Positions 7,010 through 13,317 are shown, counted from the first letter of the stretch. The stretch is 37,249 nucleotides of DNA from an uncultured Erysipelotrichaceae bacterium (GCA_902773675.1 CACYFN010000004.1:1-37249); one strand, 5' to 3'. The notes: a model not told the origin generated them from the letters alone. Numbers and translations are program-made.

Positions 7010-7037
7010 AAGGAACTTTAAAAAGTTTCTTTTTTTA
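7010..7037 (+). terminator. Rho-independent terminator
   Basis: AAGGAACTTT pairs with AAAGTTTCTT (9-10 pairs including one G-U) and is followed by T-rich sequence, starting just after the SSB-like stop. Confidence 0.8.
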
Positions 7038-7049
7038 TTGTTTTGGGTA

Positions 7050-7078
7050 TTGACAATATGTCATAATAGTATTATAAT
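7050..7078 (+). promoter_or_regulatory. Promoter with operator-like inverted repeat (replication operon)
   Basis: TTGACA at 7050-7055, 17-nt spacer, TATAAT at 7073-7078. TGACA (7051-7055) and TGTCA (7059-7063), separated by ATA, form an inverted repeat over the -35 box, a plausible operator for the Cro-like protein encoded immediately downstream. Confidence 0.75.
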
Positions 7079-7106
7079 GGATACAAGTAGAAAGGTAGGT
7101 GATAAA

Positions 7107-7307
7107 GTGTATCAACTTAAAGATATTTCAAAGGTTGCTATTATTAATCAAAGTGAACTAGCTAGAAAGGTAGGAATTAATCAAGCAACATTAAATAGAG
7201 TGTTTAACAAAAAACAAAATTGTTCTAAATTAATGGCTTATGCTATTGTTAAGTCAATAAATGAGAATGCTGAAATTGAAGATTATTTTATTAAGAAAGG
7301 AGAATAA
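7107..7307 (+). CDS. Cro/XRE-like helix-turn-helix regulator
   Basis: 66 residues from GTG 7107 with an AAGGTAGGTG ribosome site; upstream in-frame ATGs lie within the promoter and terminator and are rejected. SELARKVGINQATLNRVFNKK is a clear HTH (Ser/Gln recognition residues after the V-G-I-N turn). It is the first gene of the replication operon, right behind a promoter with an inverted repeat, so autoregulation of Cro type is likely. No partner CI-like repressor is present nearby. Confidence 0.8.
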   Translation: MYQLKDISKVAIINQSELARKVGINQATLNRVFNKKQNCSKLMAYAIVKSINENAEIEDYFIKKGE

Positions 7308-7309
7308 AA

Positions 7310-7480
7310 ATGTATTTTAATGTTGTAGTAAAAGAAGAATATGAATATAATGGATTAGTATTTCACTTTGGTGAAAATTTTGAAGAAGCTTTAAAATTTG
7401 CTGAAAAGATTTTACGAATTAGTGATTATAGTGTAGAAATATTACAAATTCATAATGAAGATAAAGAAGAGGAGGAGTAA
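7310..7480 (+). CDS. Small acidic protein, unknown
   Basis: 56 residues with AAAGGAG ribosome site. It begins with a predicted beta strand (YFNVVVKEEYEY), then a helix (NFEEALKFAEKIL), another strand (SVEILQI) and a Glu-rich tail (DKEEEE). It is placed between the Cro-like regulator and the replisome organiser. The beta-alpha-beta shape resembles small host-factor-modulating phage proteins, but no family is recognised. Confidence 0.65.
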   Translation: MYFNVVVKEEYEYNGLVFHFGENFEEALKFAEKILRISDYSVEILQIHNEDKEEEE

Positions 7481-7482
7481 AA

Positions 7483-8232
7483 GTGGCAAAATACAGGTCA
7501 GTTCAAACTTTGTTTTGGAGTGATACTAAAATAGTTGATGAATTTACTCCTGAAGATAAATACTTTTATCTTTATTTACTAACAAACGAAAAAAGCAATC
7601 AATTGGGTTGTTATGAGATTTCAATAAAGAAAATGTGTATAGATACTGGATATAATGAAGAAACTATTAAAAAAATGTTATATAGATTTGAAAATGTTTT
7701 AGAAGTGATTAATTTTGATTCTAAAACGAAAGAAATATTTATCAAGAATTGGCATAAATATAATTGGCTAGATAGCGATACTACAAGGAAATGTATCGAA
7801 AAAGAATTTAATTTAGTTAAATCTAGTAAATTAAAAGAATTAATTATTCCTTTTTATACCCCATATATGCCCCATGGTAGTAATAAAAAGAAAAAAGAAA
7901 AAGAAAAAGAAAAAAAAGAAGAAAAAGAATGTGTGTATAATAGTAAAGTTAGCGATAACAGTTCTAATAGCACGCACCCCACCCTCACTGATATTATTTC
8001 TTTTTGCTCTGATAATAACATAGAAAATTTTGATTGTGAGTATTTTTATGATTATTATGAAGCAAATGGTTGGGTTGATATGAATGGTAATAAAATAAAA
8101 AATTGGAAATCAAAAATTAAAACTTGGTATAAGAAAGATGTAAAAAATGAAGAATTAAAGCAAAATACAAGCAAAAATAAATATGAAGTTATTGATGGAA
8201 TAACTTACAAGAACGGGAAGCGATTGTTATGA
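7483..8232 (+). CDS. Replisome organiser (DnaD-like replication initiator)
   Basis: 249 residues from GTG 7483 (ribosome site GAGGAGG). The N-terminal ~110 residues (YRSVQTLFWSD..IVDEFTPEDKYFYLYLLTNEKSN..GCYEIS) are the winged-helix N-domain of phage replisome organisers. A Lys/Glu linker of low complexity (residues about 135-148) follows, and the C-terminus has FYDYYEANGWVDMNG..IKNWKSKIKTWYKKD, the DnaD-like tail motif. It should bind the phage origin, often within its own gene, and load the helicase encoded next, with which it overlaps by 4 bases. Confidence 0.85.
   Translation: MAKYRSVQTLFWSDTKIVDEFTPEDKYFYLYLLTNEKSNQLGCYEISIKKMCIDTGYNEETIKKMLYRFENVLEVINFDSKTKEIFIKNWHKYNWLDSDTTRKCIEKEFNLVKSSKLKELIIPFYTPYMPHGSNKKKKEKEKEKKEEKECVYNSKVSDNSSNSTHPTLTDIISFCSDNNIENFDCEYFYDYYEANGWVDMNGNKIKNWKSKIKTWYKKDVKNEELKQNTSKNKYEVIDGITYKNGKRLL
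7885..7929 (+). repeat. 45-nt homopurine tract in initiator gene
   Basis: An uninterrupted A/G run on the + strand that encodes the Lys/Glu linker of the replisome organiser. Phage origins often lie inside such genes, and a homopurine-homopyrimidine AT-rich run would melt easily, but no iterons are evident, so an origin role is only a possibility. Confidence 0.6.
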
Positions 8233-9464
8233 TAAAAATTTGTAGAGATAATAGAATTGAAATTGAAAATGAATTTCTTGCATTACTTTTGAATAAAAAT
8301 GATTTGTTTAATATTATACAAGTTAGACCAAATTGGTTGTGTATAAAAGAAAATAGGAAGTTATTAGAATACTGCATTGAATGTTTTAATGAATGTGGAA
8401 TAATCAAACCTGATAAAATTTATGAAAAACACAAAGATTTTAATATTGAGTATTTTACAGATATTTATTTGAATGTATTTTATTATAATGACGCTTGGAA
8501 AGAACAATTAAAACTTGCAGAAGAAAGCATTGTCAAATATTATAAAGAAGATATTATTAAGATGTTAAATGAGAAGTTAAAAAATGATGAGATTAAGTAT
8601 GATGAATTTATGGCAAAAATGAAGCAACTTGATGATATACAACTTACAGAAAATGTTTTATCATTGACAAAACGTGAGATTTTTGAAAACATAAACGTTG
8701 ATAATAGCAAGATTATTTTTAAAGATTACCCCAAGTTGAATAACTTTTTACAATTGGTGCAAGGCGATTTCTTGATAATTGGTGCGACCACTGGTGCTGG
8801 TAAATCTGGGTTTATGCTTAATTTAATGAATCAGTTAATGTTAGACTACCAATGTATTTATTTCAATATGGAAATGAGTAAAAGCACAATTTATAAGAGG
8901 CTTGTTTCTATTAATGCTGATATTCCTATTAAGTATATTAATGAACCTGAAACAGACTTTCAAAAGAAAAAAATTGATAATTCAATGGAAATTTTAGAAA
9001 AGGCTAATTTAATTGTGGAACATAAAGCGAACGATATTAAACAAATTAGAAGTGTGGTGGCTAAGTTAAAAGATAAAAATAGGCACACGATATTGTTTAT
9101 AGACCACTTAGGACTAACTAAAGTTGATGGCACAAAAAGTTTATACGAACAAGCAACCGAAGTTGCTAAACAACTAAGACAGATGTGTTTGGAGTATGAT
9201 TGTACAATTATATCAGCGAGTCAATTGAATAGAAGTGCGTATCAAAGTGAAGAACCTACATTATCGATGTTAAAAGATAGTGGCGAGTTAGAAAACAGTG
9301 CTAGCAAGGTTATTTTGATGTATAGAGATAAAGAAAGCAATAAAGATAGCGAAATCGTGGGAATGAATATTGAAATTGTTAAAAATAGAGATGGATTTTG
9401 TGGAAATGTTGAGATGGAATACGACAAAAGCAAACAAATCTTTAAAGAAAAGAGGTTATATTAA
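8229..9464 (+). CDS. DnaB-type replicative helicase
   Basis: 411 residues. The N-terminal ~100 residues match the helical DnaB N-domain (ENEFLALLLNKNDLF...). The C-terminal RecA-fold domain has Walker A GATTGAGKS (185-193), the YFNMEMS motif (211-217), Walker B TILFIDHLG (287-295), the sensor ISASQLNR, and KNRDG. It unwinds DNA at the fork as a hexamer; no phage DNA polymerase or primase gene is present, so the host replisome is probably recruited. The start overlaps the initiator stop (ATGA). Confidence 0.93.
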   Translation: MIKICRDNRIEIENEFLALLLNKNDLFNIIQVRPNWLCIKENRKLLEYCIECFNECGIIKPDKIYEKHKDFNIEYFTDIYLNVFYYNDAWKEQLKLAEESIVKYYKEDIIKMLNEKLKNDEIKYDEFMAKMKQLDDIQLTENVLSLTKREIFENINVDNSKIIFKDYPKLNNFLQLVQGDFLIIGATTGAGKSGFMLNLMNQLMLDYQCIYFNMEMSKSTIYKRLVSINADIPIKYINEPETDFQKKKIDNSMEILEKANLIVEHKANDIKQIRSVVAKLKDKNRHTILFIDHLGLTKVDGTKSLYEQATEVAKQLRQMCLEYDCTIISASQLNRSAYQSEEPTLSMLKDSGELENSASKVILMYRDKESNKDSEIVGMNIEIVKNRDGFCGNVEMEYDKSKQIFKEKRLY

Positions 9465-9607
9465 TGTTTTATATGAATATTTATGATAATACAACTGGTA
9501 AGGCGTGGCGTGAAGAATTTGAAAAATGGGGGGATTTTTATAAAAGATATTGTAAGTTAAAGTATAGTAAGAAATTATGGGTGTTATCTCATAGCAAGTT
9601 AGATTAA
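9464..9607 (+). CDS. Small basic aromatic protein, unknown
   Basis: 47 residues, starting on the last base of the helicase stop (TAATG), so translation is probably coupled. It is rich in Tyr/Trp/Lys (YMNIYDN, AWREEFEKWGDFYKRYCKLKYSKKLWVL). No domain is recognised; coupling to the helicase suggests a replication-linked role, which is inference. Confidence 0.6.
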   Translation: MFYMNIYDNTTGKAWREEFEKWGDFYKRYCKLKYSKKLWVLSHSKLD

Positions 9608-9611
9608 GGAG

Positions 9612-9640
9612 TTGATTATTTTATAAAATTATGTTATAAT
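9612..9640 (+). promoter_or_regulatory. Promoter of pseudoknot leader B
   Basis: TTGATT at 9612-9617, 17-nt spacer, TATAAT at 9635-9640. The seventh base after the -10 box, G9647, begins helix S1. Confidence 0.75.
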
Positions 9641-9646
9641 TAATAT

Positions 9647-9728
9647 GTCCAGATAGAATAAGAGCATTTGTTGATGGGTAGGACTATCTGGACAATAAAA
9701 CCTACTTATCAACAAGTGCTTTTGTTTT
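9647..9728 (+). ncRNA. Leader RNA B: interleaved two-helix element
   Basis: S1: 9647-9656 (GTCCAGATAG) with 9684-9693 (CTATCTGGAC), 10 perfect pairs. S2: 9660-9682 with 9701-9723, 23 continuous pairs including four G-U, then TTTTGTTTT. Same order and dimensions as leader A with different sequence. CCTACTT (9701-9707), the start of S2-3', is also exactly complementary to AAGTAGG (9741-9747), the ribosome site of the next gene, giving a competing fold that would hide it. Confidence 0.8.
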
Positions 9729-9754
9729 GTCTACGATAGAAAGTAGGTAATTTT

Positions 9755-10381
9755 ATGAAAGAAAAAAAGTATTGCAAAAATTGTGGAAAGGAAATAATTA
9801 ACTATTGCAAAGTTTATTGTAGTCAAAAGTGTTATTTTGATTATAAACATAAAAATCAATATTCATATAATAATTTGTATAGAAGATATATGGATATGAA
9901 AGGAAGATGTTACAGAAAAAGTAATTGTAACTATAAACATTATGGTGCTAGGGGTATCAAAGTGTGTGATGAGTGGTTAGGCAAAGATGGCTATAAAAAT
10001 TTTGAAAAGTGGTCTTTAGAAAATGGCTATAAAAAGGAATTGTCATTAGATAAAATTGATAATAATGGTAATTATAGTCCAGATAATTGTAGATGGACTA
10101 CAAAAAGAATACAAAATATAAATAAAAGACCTGGCACACCAAATACAAGTGGTTTTGTAGGTGTTAGAGTACATAATTGTAAAAATAGATATTATGGAAG
10201 TGTGAAAATAAATGATAAAGCACATTATACTGGAATGTCTGATGATATAATTATTGCTGCAATTATGAGAAATAATTACATAATAGATAATCATTTAGAT
10301 AATGAACTAAACGATTTATCAAAATATGCTGATAAATATGATATGGAGGTTAGATATGTCCCAAAAAGAAAAAATATATGA
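9755..10381 (+). CDS. HNH homing endonuclease with zinc finger and AP2 domain
   Basis: 208 residues. Order: a Cys-rich N-terminus (CKNCGKE...VYCSQKCYFD, residues 7-28), an HNH-type nuclease (HYGARGIKVCDEWL..., SLDKIDNNGNYSPDNCRWTT, residues 62-117), then an AP2-like DNA-binding domain (TSGFVGVRVHNCKNRYYGSVKIN..., residues 131-165). This is the common layout of free-standing phage homing endonucleases. The ribosome site AAGTAGGT is weak and can be masked by leader RNA B. It lies between helicase and ERCC4-type nuclease genes, an ordinary insertion position. No intron is apparent. Confidence 0.9.
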   Translation: MKEKKYCKNCGKEIINYCKVYCSQKCYFDYKHKNQYSYNNLYRRYMDMKGRCYRKSNCNYKHYGARGIKVCDEWLGKDGYKNFEKWSLENGYKKELSLDKIDNNGNYSPDNCRWTTKRIQNINKRPGTPNTSGFVGVRVHNCKNRYYGSVKINDKAHYTGMSDDIIIAAIMRNNYIIDNHLDNELNDLSKYADKYDMEVRYVPKRKNI

Positions 10382-10817
10382 GCTTGATACTAGAAATCAA
10401 AAAGATAGTTATGTTACTGATTATTTTGATAAACATAATATTAAATGGATTCGCAACAAACTATATTCTGGAGATGTTAAATTATTAAATGACACAAGAG
10501 TTATAATTGATTTAAAAGCAAATTTAGAAGAAATAGCACATAATTTATGTAATACTCAAGAACATTTGCGTATTCATAAGGAAATAGACAGAGCTAGAGA
10601 AATTCAATGTGAAGAATTTATTTTTTTGATAAAAGAAGATAAAATAAAAAGTATAGAGGATTTGCAAAATTGGTCTAGCAAGAGAACTAAAGTAAAGGGT
10701 AGCACATTGCTAAAGGCTATGACGACAATGTCAAAAAAATATGGTGTTAAGTTTATTATTGTGCCAAAAAAAGAGATGGGGGCTAAAATAATTAAGTTGT
10801 TGGGAGGTAAAGTATGA
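10356..10817 (+). CDS. ERCC4-type (PD-(D/E)XK) nuclease
   Basis: 153 residues from ATG 10356 (ribosome site GGAGGT), inside the end of the HNH gene. YSGDVKLLNDTRVIIDLKANLEE carries the G-D...(I)-D-x-K core of ERCC4/XPF-like nucleases, followed by HLRIHKEIDRAREIQCEEFIFLI, also typical. The C-terminal KVKGSTLLKAMTTMSKKYGVKFIIVPKKEMG completes the fold. Phage members are thought to process branched recombination or replication intermediates. The gene ends in the overlap ATGA with a membrane peptide gene. Confidence 0.85.
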   Translation: MSQKEKIYELDTRNQKDSYVTDYFDKHNIKWIRNKLYSGDVKLLNDTRVIIDLKANLEEIAHNLCNTQEHLRIHKEIDRAREIQCEEFIFLIKEDKIKSIEDLQNWSSKRTKVKGSTLLKAMTTMSKKYGVKFIIVPKKEMGAKIIKLLGGKV

Positions 10818-10993
10818 GTTGGTTAATATCAATTGGAATATTCATTTTAATAATTGGATTAATGATAGGATTTATTCTTTTACTTTTTCATTTTGGTTTA
10901 GAAGAATACTTTTTAACATTATCAGTGATTATTTTATTATTATTTTTGGCAATTTTATTTGTCAATTTAATACATTTAGTTATTTTTGATTAA
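10814..10993 (+). CDS. Small two-helix membrane protein, unknown
   Basis: 59 residues with ribosome site GGGAGGT. Two hydrophobic segments (residues 3-26 and 34-57) are separated by HFGLEEY. It overlaps the ERCC4-type nuclease gene by 4 bases. Size fits a holin-like or exclusion-type membrane peptide, but its place among replication genes makes a lysis role unlikely. No family is recognised. Confidence 0.7.
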   Translation: MSWLISIGIFILIIGLMIGFILLLFHFGLEEYFLTLSVIILLLFLAILFVNLIHLVIFD

Positions 10994-11000
10994 AAAACAA

Positions 11001-11029
11001 TTGAAATATCCTAAAAAATATGTTATAAT
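11001..11029 (+). promoter_or_regulatory. Promoter of pseudoknot leader C
   Basis: TTGAAA at 11001-11006, 17-nt spacer, TATAAT at 11024-11029. The seventh base after the -10 box, G11036, begins helix S1. Confidence 0.78.
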
Positions 11030-11035
11030 TTATTT

Positions 11036-11122
11036 GTTGAGTAGCAAAGGAGAATTTATATGAGTATATTGGTTGCTACTCAACATATAACCAATATATT
11101 CATATAAGTTCTCTTTTGTTTT
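11036..11122 (+). ncRNA. Leader RNA C: interleaved two-helix element
   Basis: S1: 11036-11045 (GTTGAGTAGC) with 11075-11084 (GCTACTCAAC). S2: 11046-11074 with 11089-11117, 29 continuous pairs with three G-U, followed by GTTTT. The strands abut with no linker except 4 nt before S2-3', making it the tightest of the three copies. CTTTTG (11113-11118) can instead pair with CAAAAG (11127-11132), and CTCC (11124-11127) with GGAG (11132-11135), both masking the ribosome site of the next gene. Confidence 0.8.
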
Positions 11123-11141
11123 ACTCCAAAAGGAGGAATTT

Positions 11142-11222
11142 ATGGAAAAAGAAATTATTGAATATATAAAACGATTGGAAAAAAGAATAGAAATATTGGA
11201 GTATAAATTAGAAAAGGAGTGA
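11142..11222 (+). CDS. 26-residue coiled-coil peptide
   Basis: A short frame with a perfect AAAGGAGG ribosome site, directly behind leader RNA C. The whole peptide is one heptad helix (KEIIEYIKRLEKRIEILEYKL). Its stop is 6 nt before the next ATG. It may be a true small protein or a leader ORF for the operon below. Confidence 0.55.
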   Translation: MEKEIIEYIKRLEKRIEILEYKLEKE

Positions 11223-11228
11223 TGACCT

Positions 11229-11501
11229 ATGGAATTATGGATACGTTCGCAAGATAAAATGAATTGTGAATATTGTAAAAATGATGGATACGAAACGCCC
11301 AATAAATCTATAATTTCAAAAAGTTTAAAGAAAAATGAAATTGATGTTGATTTAAGTTTAAATGTAGAAAAACAAAGTTTATGCTTATGGGCTGATAATT
11401 TATTGCTTTATGGGAAAGATGATTGGTTTGCAACATCAGACCAATATACTTTAAAAAAAATAAATTATTGCCCTATGTGTGGTAGAAAGTTAAGGAGATG
11501 A
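11229..11501 (+). CDS. Zinc-ribbon protein, unknown
   Basis: 90 residues. CEYCKN near residue 14 and CPMCGRKLR at the C-terminus form a four-Cys zinc ribbon flanking a beta-rich middle (DVDLSLNVEKQSLCLWADN). Proteins ending in YCPMCGRKL are frequent small-gene products of Firmicutes phages, of unknown function. It is the first full-length gene behind leader RNA C and reads into a run of coupled small genes. Confidence 0.7.
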   Translation: MELWIRSQDKMNCEYCKNDGYETPNKSIISKSLKKNEIDVDLSLNVEKQSLCLWADNLLLYGKDDWFATSDQYTLKKINYCPMCGRKLRR

Positions 11502-11505
11502 TAAA

Positions 11506-11736
11506 GTGAGTGCTAAAGAAATGCTTTATAAATTGAGATATATAGAAGATAAAGAACCAAGATTTTCATCTTTAAAAAGTTATACTAAATATTGTAAAGA
11601 TGGTTGTTGCAGATTAAATGATTTATCGTTTTATCAAAATGGCTTTGATATTGACGAATGTTTTATATCTTATGATTTATTACAAGCCATAAACAAACAA
11701 GTAGAGGAATTGAGGGGTGGTAATAATGAAAAATAA
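11506..11736 (+). CDS. Small phage protein, unknown
   Basis: 76 residues from GTG 11506 with AAGGAGATG ribosome site. Cys residues at KYCKDGCCRL and ECF, with an N-terminal helix (AKEMLYKLRYIEDKE) and C-terminal helix (LLQAINKQVEELRGG). It overlaps the following gene by 11 bases. No family is recognised. Confidence 0.65.
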   Translation: MSAKEMLYKLRYIEDKEPRFSSLKSYTKYCKDGCCRLNDLSFYQNGFDIDECFISYDLLQAINKQVEELRGGNNEK

Positions 11737-12040
11737 ACAGATAGAAGATATATTAAAAAACATAAAATATGCTATTGATGAAGATGATTATTGGAAAGTA
11801 ACAAAAGAAACTTTAATACTATTATTATCATACATAGAACAACTAGAAAAAGAAAATAAAATATTAAGAGAAAATGCAGAACATAATGATAAAGTAGTTG
11901 ATAAAGTAAATTGGGAAATAAATATTTTAAAACATAATAGAGATAAAGCAATTGATAAATTATATTGTTGGGGAGAAGTATTAAACTCTGAGTTTCAAAA
12001 AGAAATGTTAAATATATTAAAAGGTGGTAGTGATGACTAA
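11726..12040 (+). CDS. Coiled-coil protein, unknown
   Basis: 104 residues from ATG 11726, chosen over the upstream GTG because GAGGGGTGG is correctly spaced. The middle is a clear coiled coil (YIEQLEKENKILRENAEHNDKVVDKVNWEINILKHNRDKA). It overlaps both neighbours. Such proteins are common in the middle region of Firmicutes phages; function unknown. Confidence 0.65.
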   Translation: MKNKQIEDILKNIKYAIDEDDYWKVTKETLILLLSYIEQLEKENKILRENAEHNDKVVDKVNWEINILKHNRDKAIDKLYCWGEVLNSEFQKEMLNILKGGSDD

Positions 12041-12338
12041 AGAAGAACATAGTGTTTATGCAATTAAATTTTATACCATGCAAAAACAAATTGATGATTT
12101 AGAAAAAGAAAACCAACAATTAAAAGAAAATTACGATAGAATTTATAATGAAAATTGTAAATTGAGAGAGGAACATAATATAACGGATATTAGTTTATTA
12201 GATGAAAACCAACAATTAAAGAAACAAAAAGATGATGTTGTTGCAAGAATAAATTTTTATGAATTAACCGAATGGGGGTTAAACGGACATAACGCATTGG
12301 AAGAATTAAAAAGAATGTTAGGTGAAATAGATGATTAG
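12033..12338 (+). CDS. Coiled-coil protein with repeated ENQQLK module
   Basis: 101 residues from ATG 12033 (ribosome site AAAGGTGG). It contains two copies of ENQQLK (KENQQLKENYDR and DENQQLKKQKDD) in a long helix and a C-terminal WGLNGHNALEELKRML. Probably oligomeric. It overlaps the preceding gene by 8 bases and the following membrane peptide by 8. Function unknown. Confidence 0.65.
   Translation: MTKEEHSVYAIKFYTMQKQIDDLEKENQQLKENYDRIYNENCKLREEHNITDISLLDENQQLKKQKDDVVARINFYELTEWGLNGHNALEELKRMLGEIDD
12321..12336 (+). repeat. Translation-start repeat, copy 1
   Basis: GGTGAAATAGATGATT, containing a weak ribosome site and an ATG, recurs exactly at 12405-12420 and with one inserted base near 12615-12631. 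Each copy starts a different small gene, suggesting that short genes here spread or formed by duplication of the start module. Confidence 0.75.
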
Positions 12339-12405
12339 TATTATTTGTGCAATTATAGGTGGTATAGTAGGAGCAATATTTACTAGTTGGTTGTTAGATA
12401 GGTAG
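12331..12405 (+). CDS. 24-residue transmembrane peptide
   Basis: MISIICAIIGGIVGAIFTSW is one hydrophobic helix with a glycine face, ending LLDR. The ribosome site (TTAGGTG) is weak, and the start lies in the first start-module repeat, inside the end of the previous gene. The glycine-zipper look would suit a membrane-inserting peptide. It could be a chance frame, but both neighbours use the same start module. Confidence 0.45.
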   Translation: MISIICAIIGGIVGAIFTSWLLDR

Positions 12406-12420
12406 GTGAAATAGATGATT
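12405..12420 (+). repeat. Translation-start repeat, copy 2
   Basis: Exact repeat of 12321-12336, placing an ATG at 12415 behind AGGTAGGTG. Confidence 0.75.
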
Positions 12421-12615
12421 GATTTTATGAGTAATCAAGATAAGCAATTACATAGTTATTTCTTATTCCAAAATCCTAAATTAAGATTTTGGAAAGATAG
12501 ACATTTAAGAAAATTAAAAAGATTGATAGAAAAAAGATACAATAATAGATATTATTTTATGCCTGATTTAGATTTAGAAATCGAATTTCAAAAAAGATTG
12601 TGTGGAATAAGGTAG
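12415..12615 (+). CDS. Small basic protein, unknown
   Basis: 66 residues, with strongly basic, aromatic composition (LRFWKDRHLRKLKRLIEKRYNNRYYF). A nucleic-acid-binding role is conceivable from charge alone. Expression starts from the second start-module repeat; ATG 12427 (MSNQD) is an alternative start. No family is recognised. Confidence 0.6.
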   Translation: MIDFMSNQDKQLHSYFLFQNPKLRFWKDRHLRKLKRLIEKRYNNRYYFMPDLDLEIEFQKRLCGIR

Positions 12616-12625
12616 GTGAAATAGA

Positions 12626-12862
12626 ATGATTATAGAAAACATTACTAACAAAGGGATTAGTTTAGATAGAAATGGTCAATCAATGCAAAGAGAAGTATAT
12701 GAAAAAGAAATAGTTAAATTACAATCCAACTGGAATAGTTTAAGAGAGTGGTTAGAAAAACAAATTAGCAATGATTTAGATGGGATATTTAGTTATAGTG
12801 GAAGACAATGTAAAGAAACATTAGATAAAATGAACGAATTAGAAAATTTGCAAAATAAATAA
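12626..12862 (+). CDS. Small acidic helical protein, unknown
   Basis: 78 residues started from the third, slightly altered start-module repeat. N-terminus has short beta-like MIIENITNKGISLDRNG, then helices (QREVYEKEIVKLQSNWNSLREWLEKQI and CKETLDKMNELENLQ). Last gene of the operon behind leader RNA C; a promoter begins within its final codons. Function unknown. Confidence 0.6.
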   Translation: MIIENITNKGISLDRNGQSMQREVYEKEIVKLQSNWNSLREWLEKQISNDLDGIFSYSGRQCKETLDKMNELENLQNK

Positions 12863-12876
12863 TTCTATGTTATAAT
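12848..12876 (+). promoter_or_regulatory. Promoter, first copy of a duplicated pair
   Basis: TTGCAA at 12848-12853, 17-nt spacer, TATAAT at 12871-12876. Nearly the same 30-bp block recurs exactly 101 bp downstream (12949-12977). Confidence 0.7.
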
Positions 12877-12882
12877 TATATC

Positions 12883-12946
12883 GTGCAATCGCACTATACC
12901 CCTTTTTATTCTTTTTGAATGGGAAATAAGCCTCCTGTTCTTTTTT
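12883..12946 (+). ncRNA. Candidate ~64-nt small RNA with anti-Shine-Dalgarno segment
   Basis: The predicted start G12883 opens a GTGC/GCAC hairpin (loop AATC). A second structure can form from ACCCC...ATTC/GAAT...GGG, and the segment ends GCCTCCTGTTC followed by six T. The CCTCCT is complementary to strong ribosome sites. No frame of useful length is present. It is bracketed by two near-identical promoters. Whether the T run terminates is uncertain because the hairpin just before it is weak. Confidence 0.4.
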
Positions 12947-12948
12947 AT

Positions 12949-12977
12949 TTGCAAAATATTAACTCTTATGTTATAAT
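12949..12977 (+). promoter_or_regulatory. Promoter, second copy of the duplicated pair
   Basis: TTGCAA at 12949-12954, 17-nt spacer, TATAAT at 12972-12977; predicted start near 12984, short leader to the gene at 13007. Confidence 0.7.
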
Positions 12978-13006
12978 TACTTTAGAATTAAAAGCGAGGG
13001 TTGATA

Positions 13007-13240
13007 ATGAAATTTGAACTATATCCAAACATAAAATTTGATGAATTTATCGAAAATTGCGAGGTGTTAAGAACTCAATATACGGAGTTACTAACGCCTT
13101 TTTTTAATGTTAAAGCCATACGTTGCTGGAAGAAAATGATTTATTCACTAAATTTTGCATATTGGAAACGAGACAAGATTTGGGAATATCTTAATCTTGA
13201 CATCGAATTGGAAGAATTAATTGAAATGAAAAATAAATAA
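13007..13240 (+). CDS. Small protein upstream of terminase, unknown
   Basis: 77 residues from ATG 13007 (weak GCGAGGG ribosome site). Helical and aromatic (CWKKMIYSLNFAYWKRDKIWEYLNLDIELEELIEM). Its own promoter and place just before the packaging genes suggest a late-region or packaging-linked accessory, but no similarity is recognised. Confidence 0.6.
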   Translation: MKFELYPNIKFDEFIENCEVLRTQYTELLTPFFNVKAIRCWKKMIYSLNFAYWKRDKIWEYLNLDIELEELIEMKNK

Positions 13241-13246
13241 AATCAT

Positions 13247-13264
13247 CAATTAGACAATTGTTTT
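13247..13264 (+). terminator. Weak terminator overlapping a promoter
   Basis: CAATT/AATTG (5 bp, loop AGAC) followed by four T. The -35 box of the terminase promoter lies in the loop and 3' arm. Confidence 0.45.
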
Positions 13265-13279
13265 AAAAAATGTTATAAT
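13251..13279 (+). promoter_or_regulatory. Promoter of packaging/head genes
   Basis: TAGACA at 13251-13256, 17-nt spacer, TATAAT at 13274-13279; predicted start 13286, leader of about 32 nt to GTG 13318 with the AGCAGGTG ribosome site. Confidence 0.75.
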
Positions 13280-13317
13280 TTATTTGAAAATTCAACACGA
13301 AAGCAGGTGATAATTGC

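Noticed and set aside
6978-7106. N-terminal extension of the Cro-like gene
   Set aside because: The longer frame would run through a terminator and a consensus promoter; GTG 7107 with its ribosome site is the better start.
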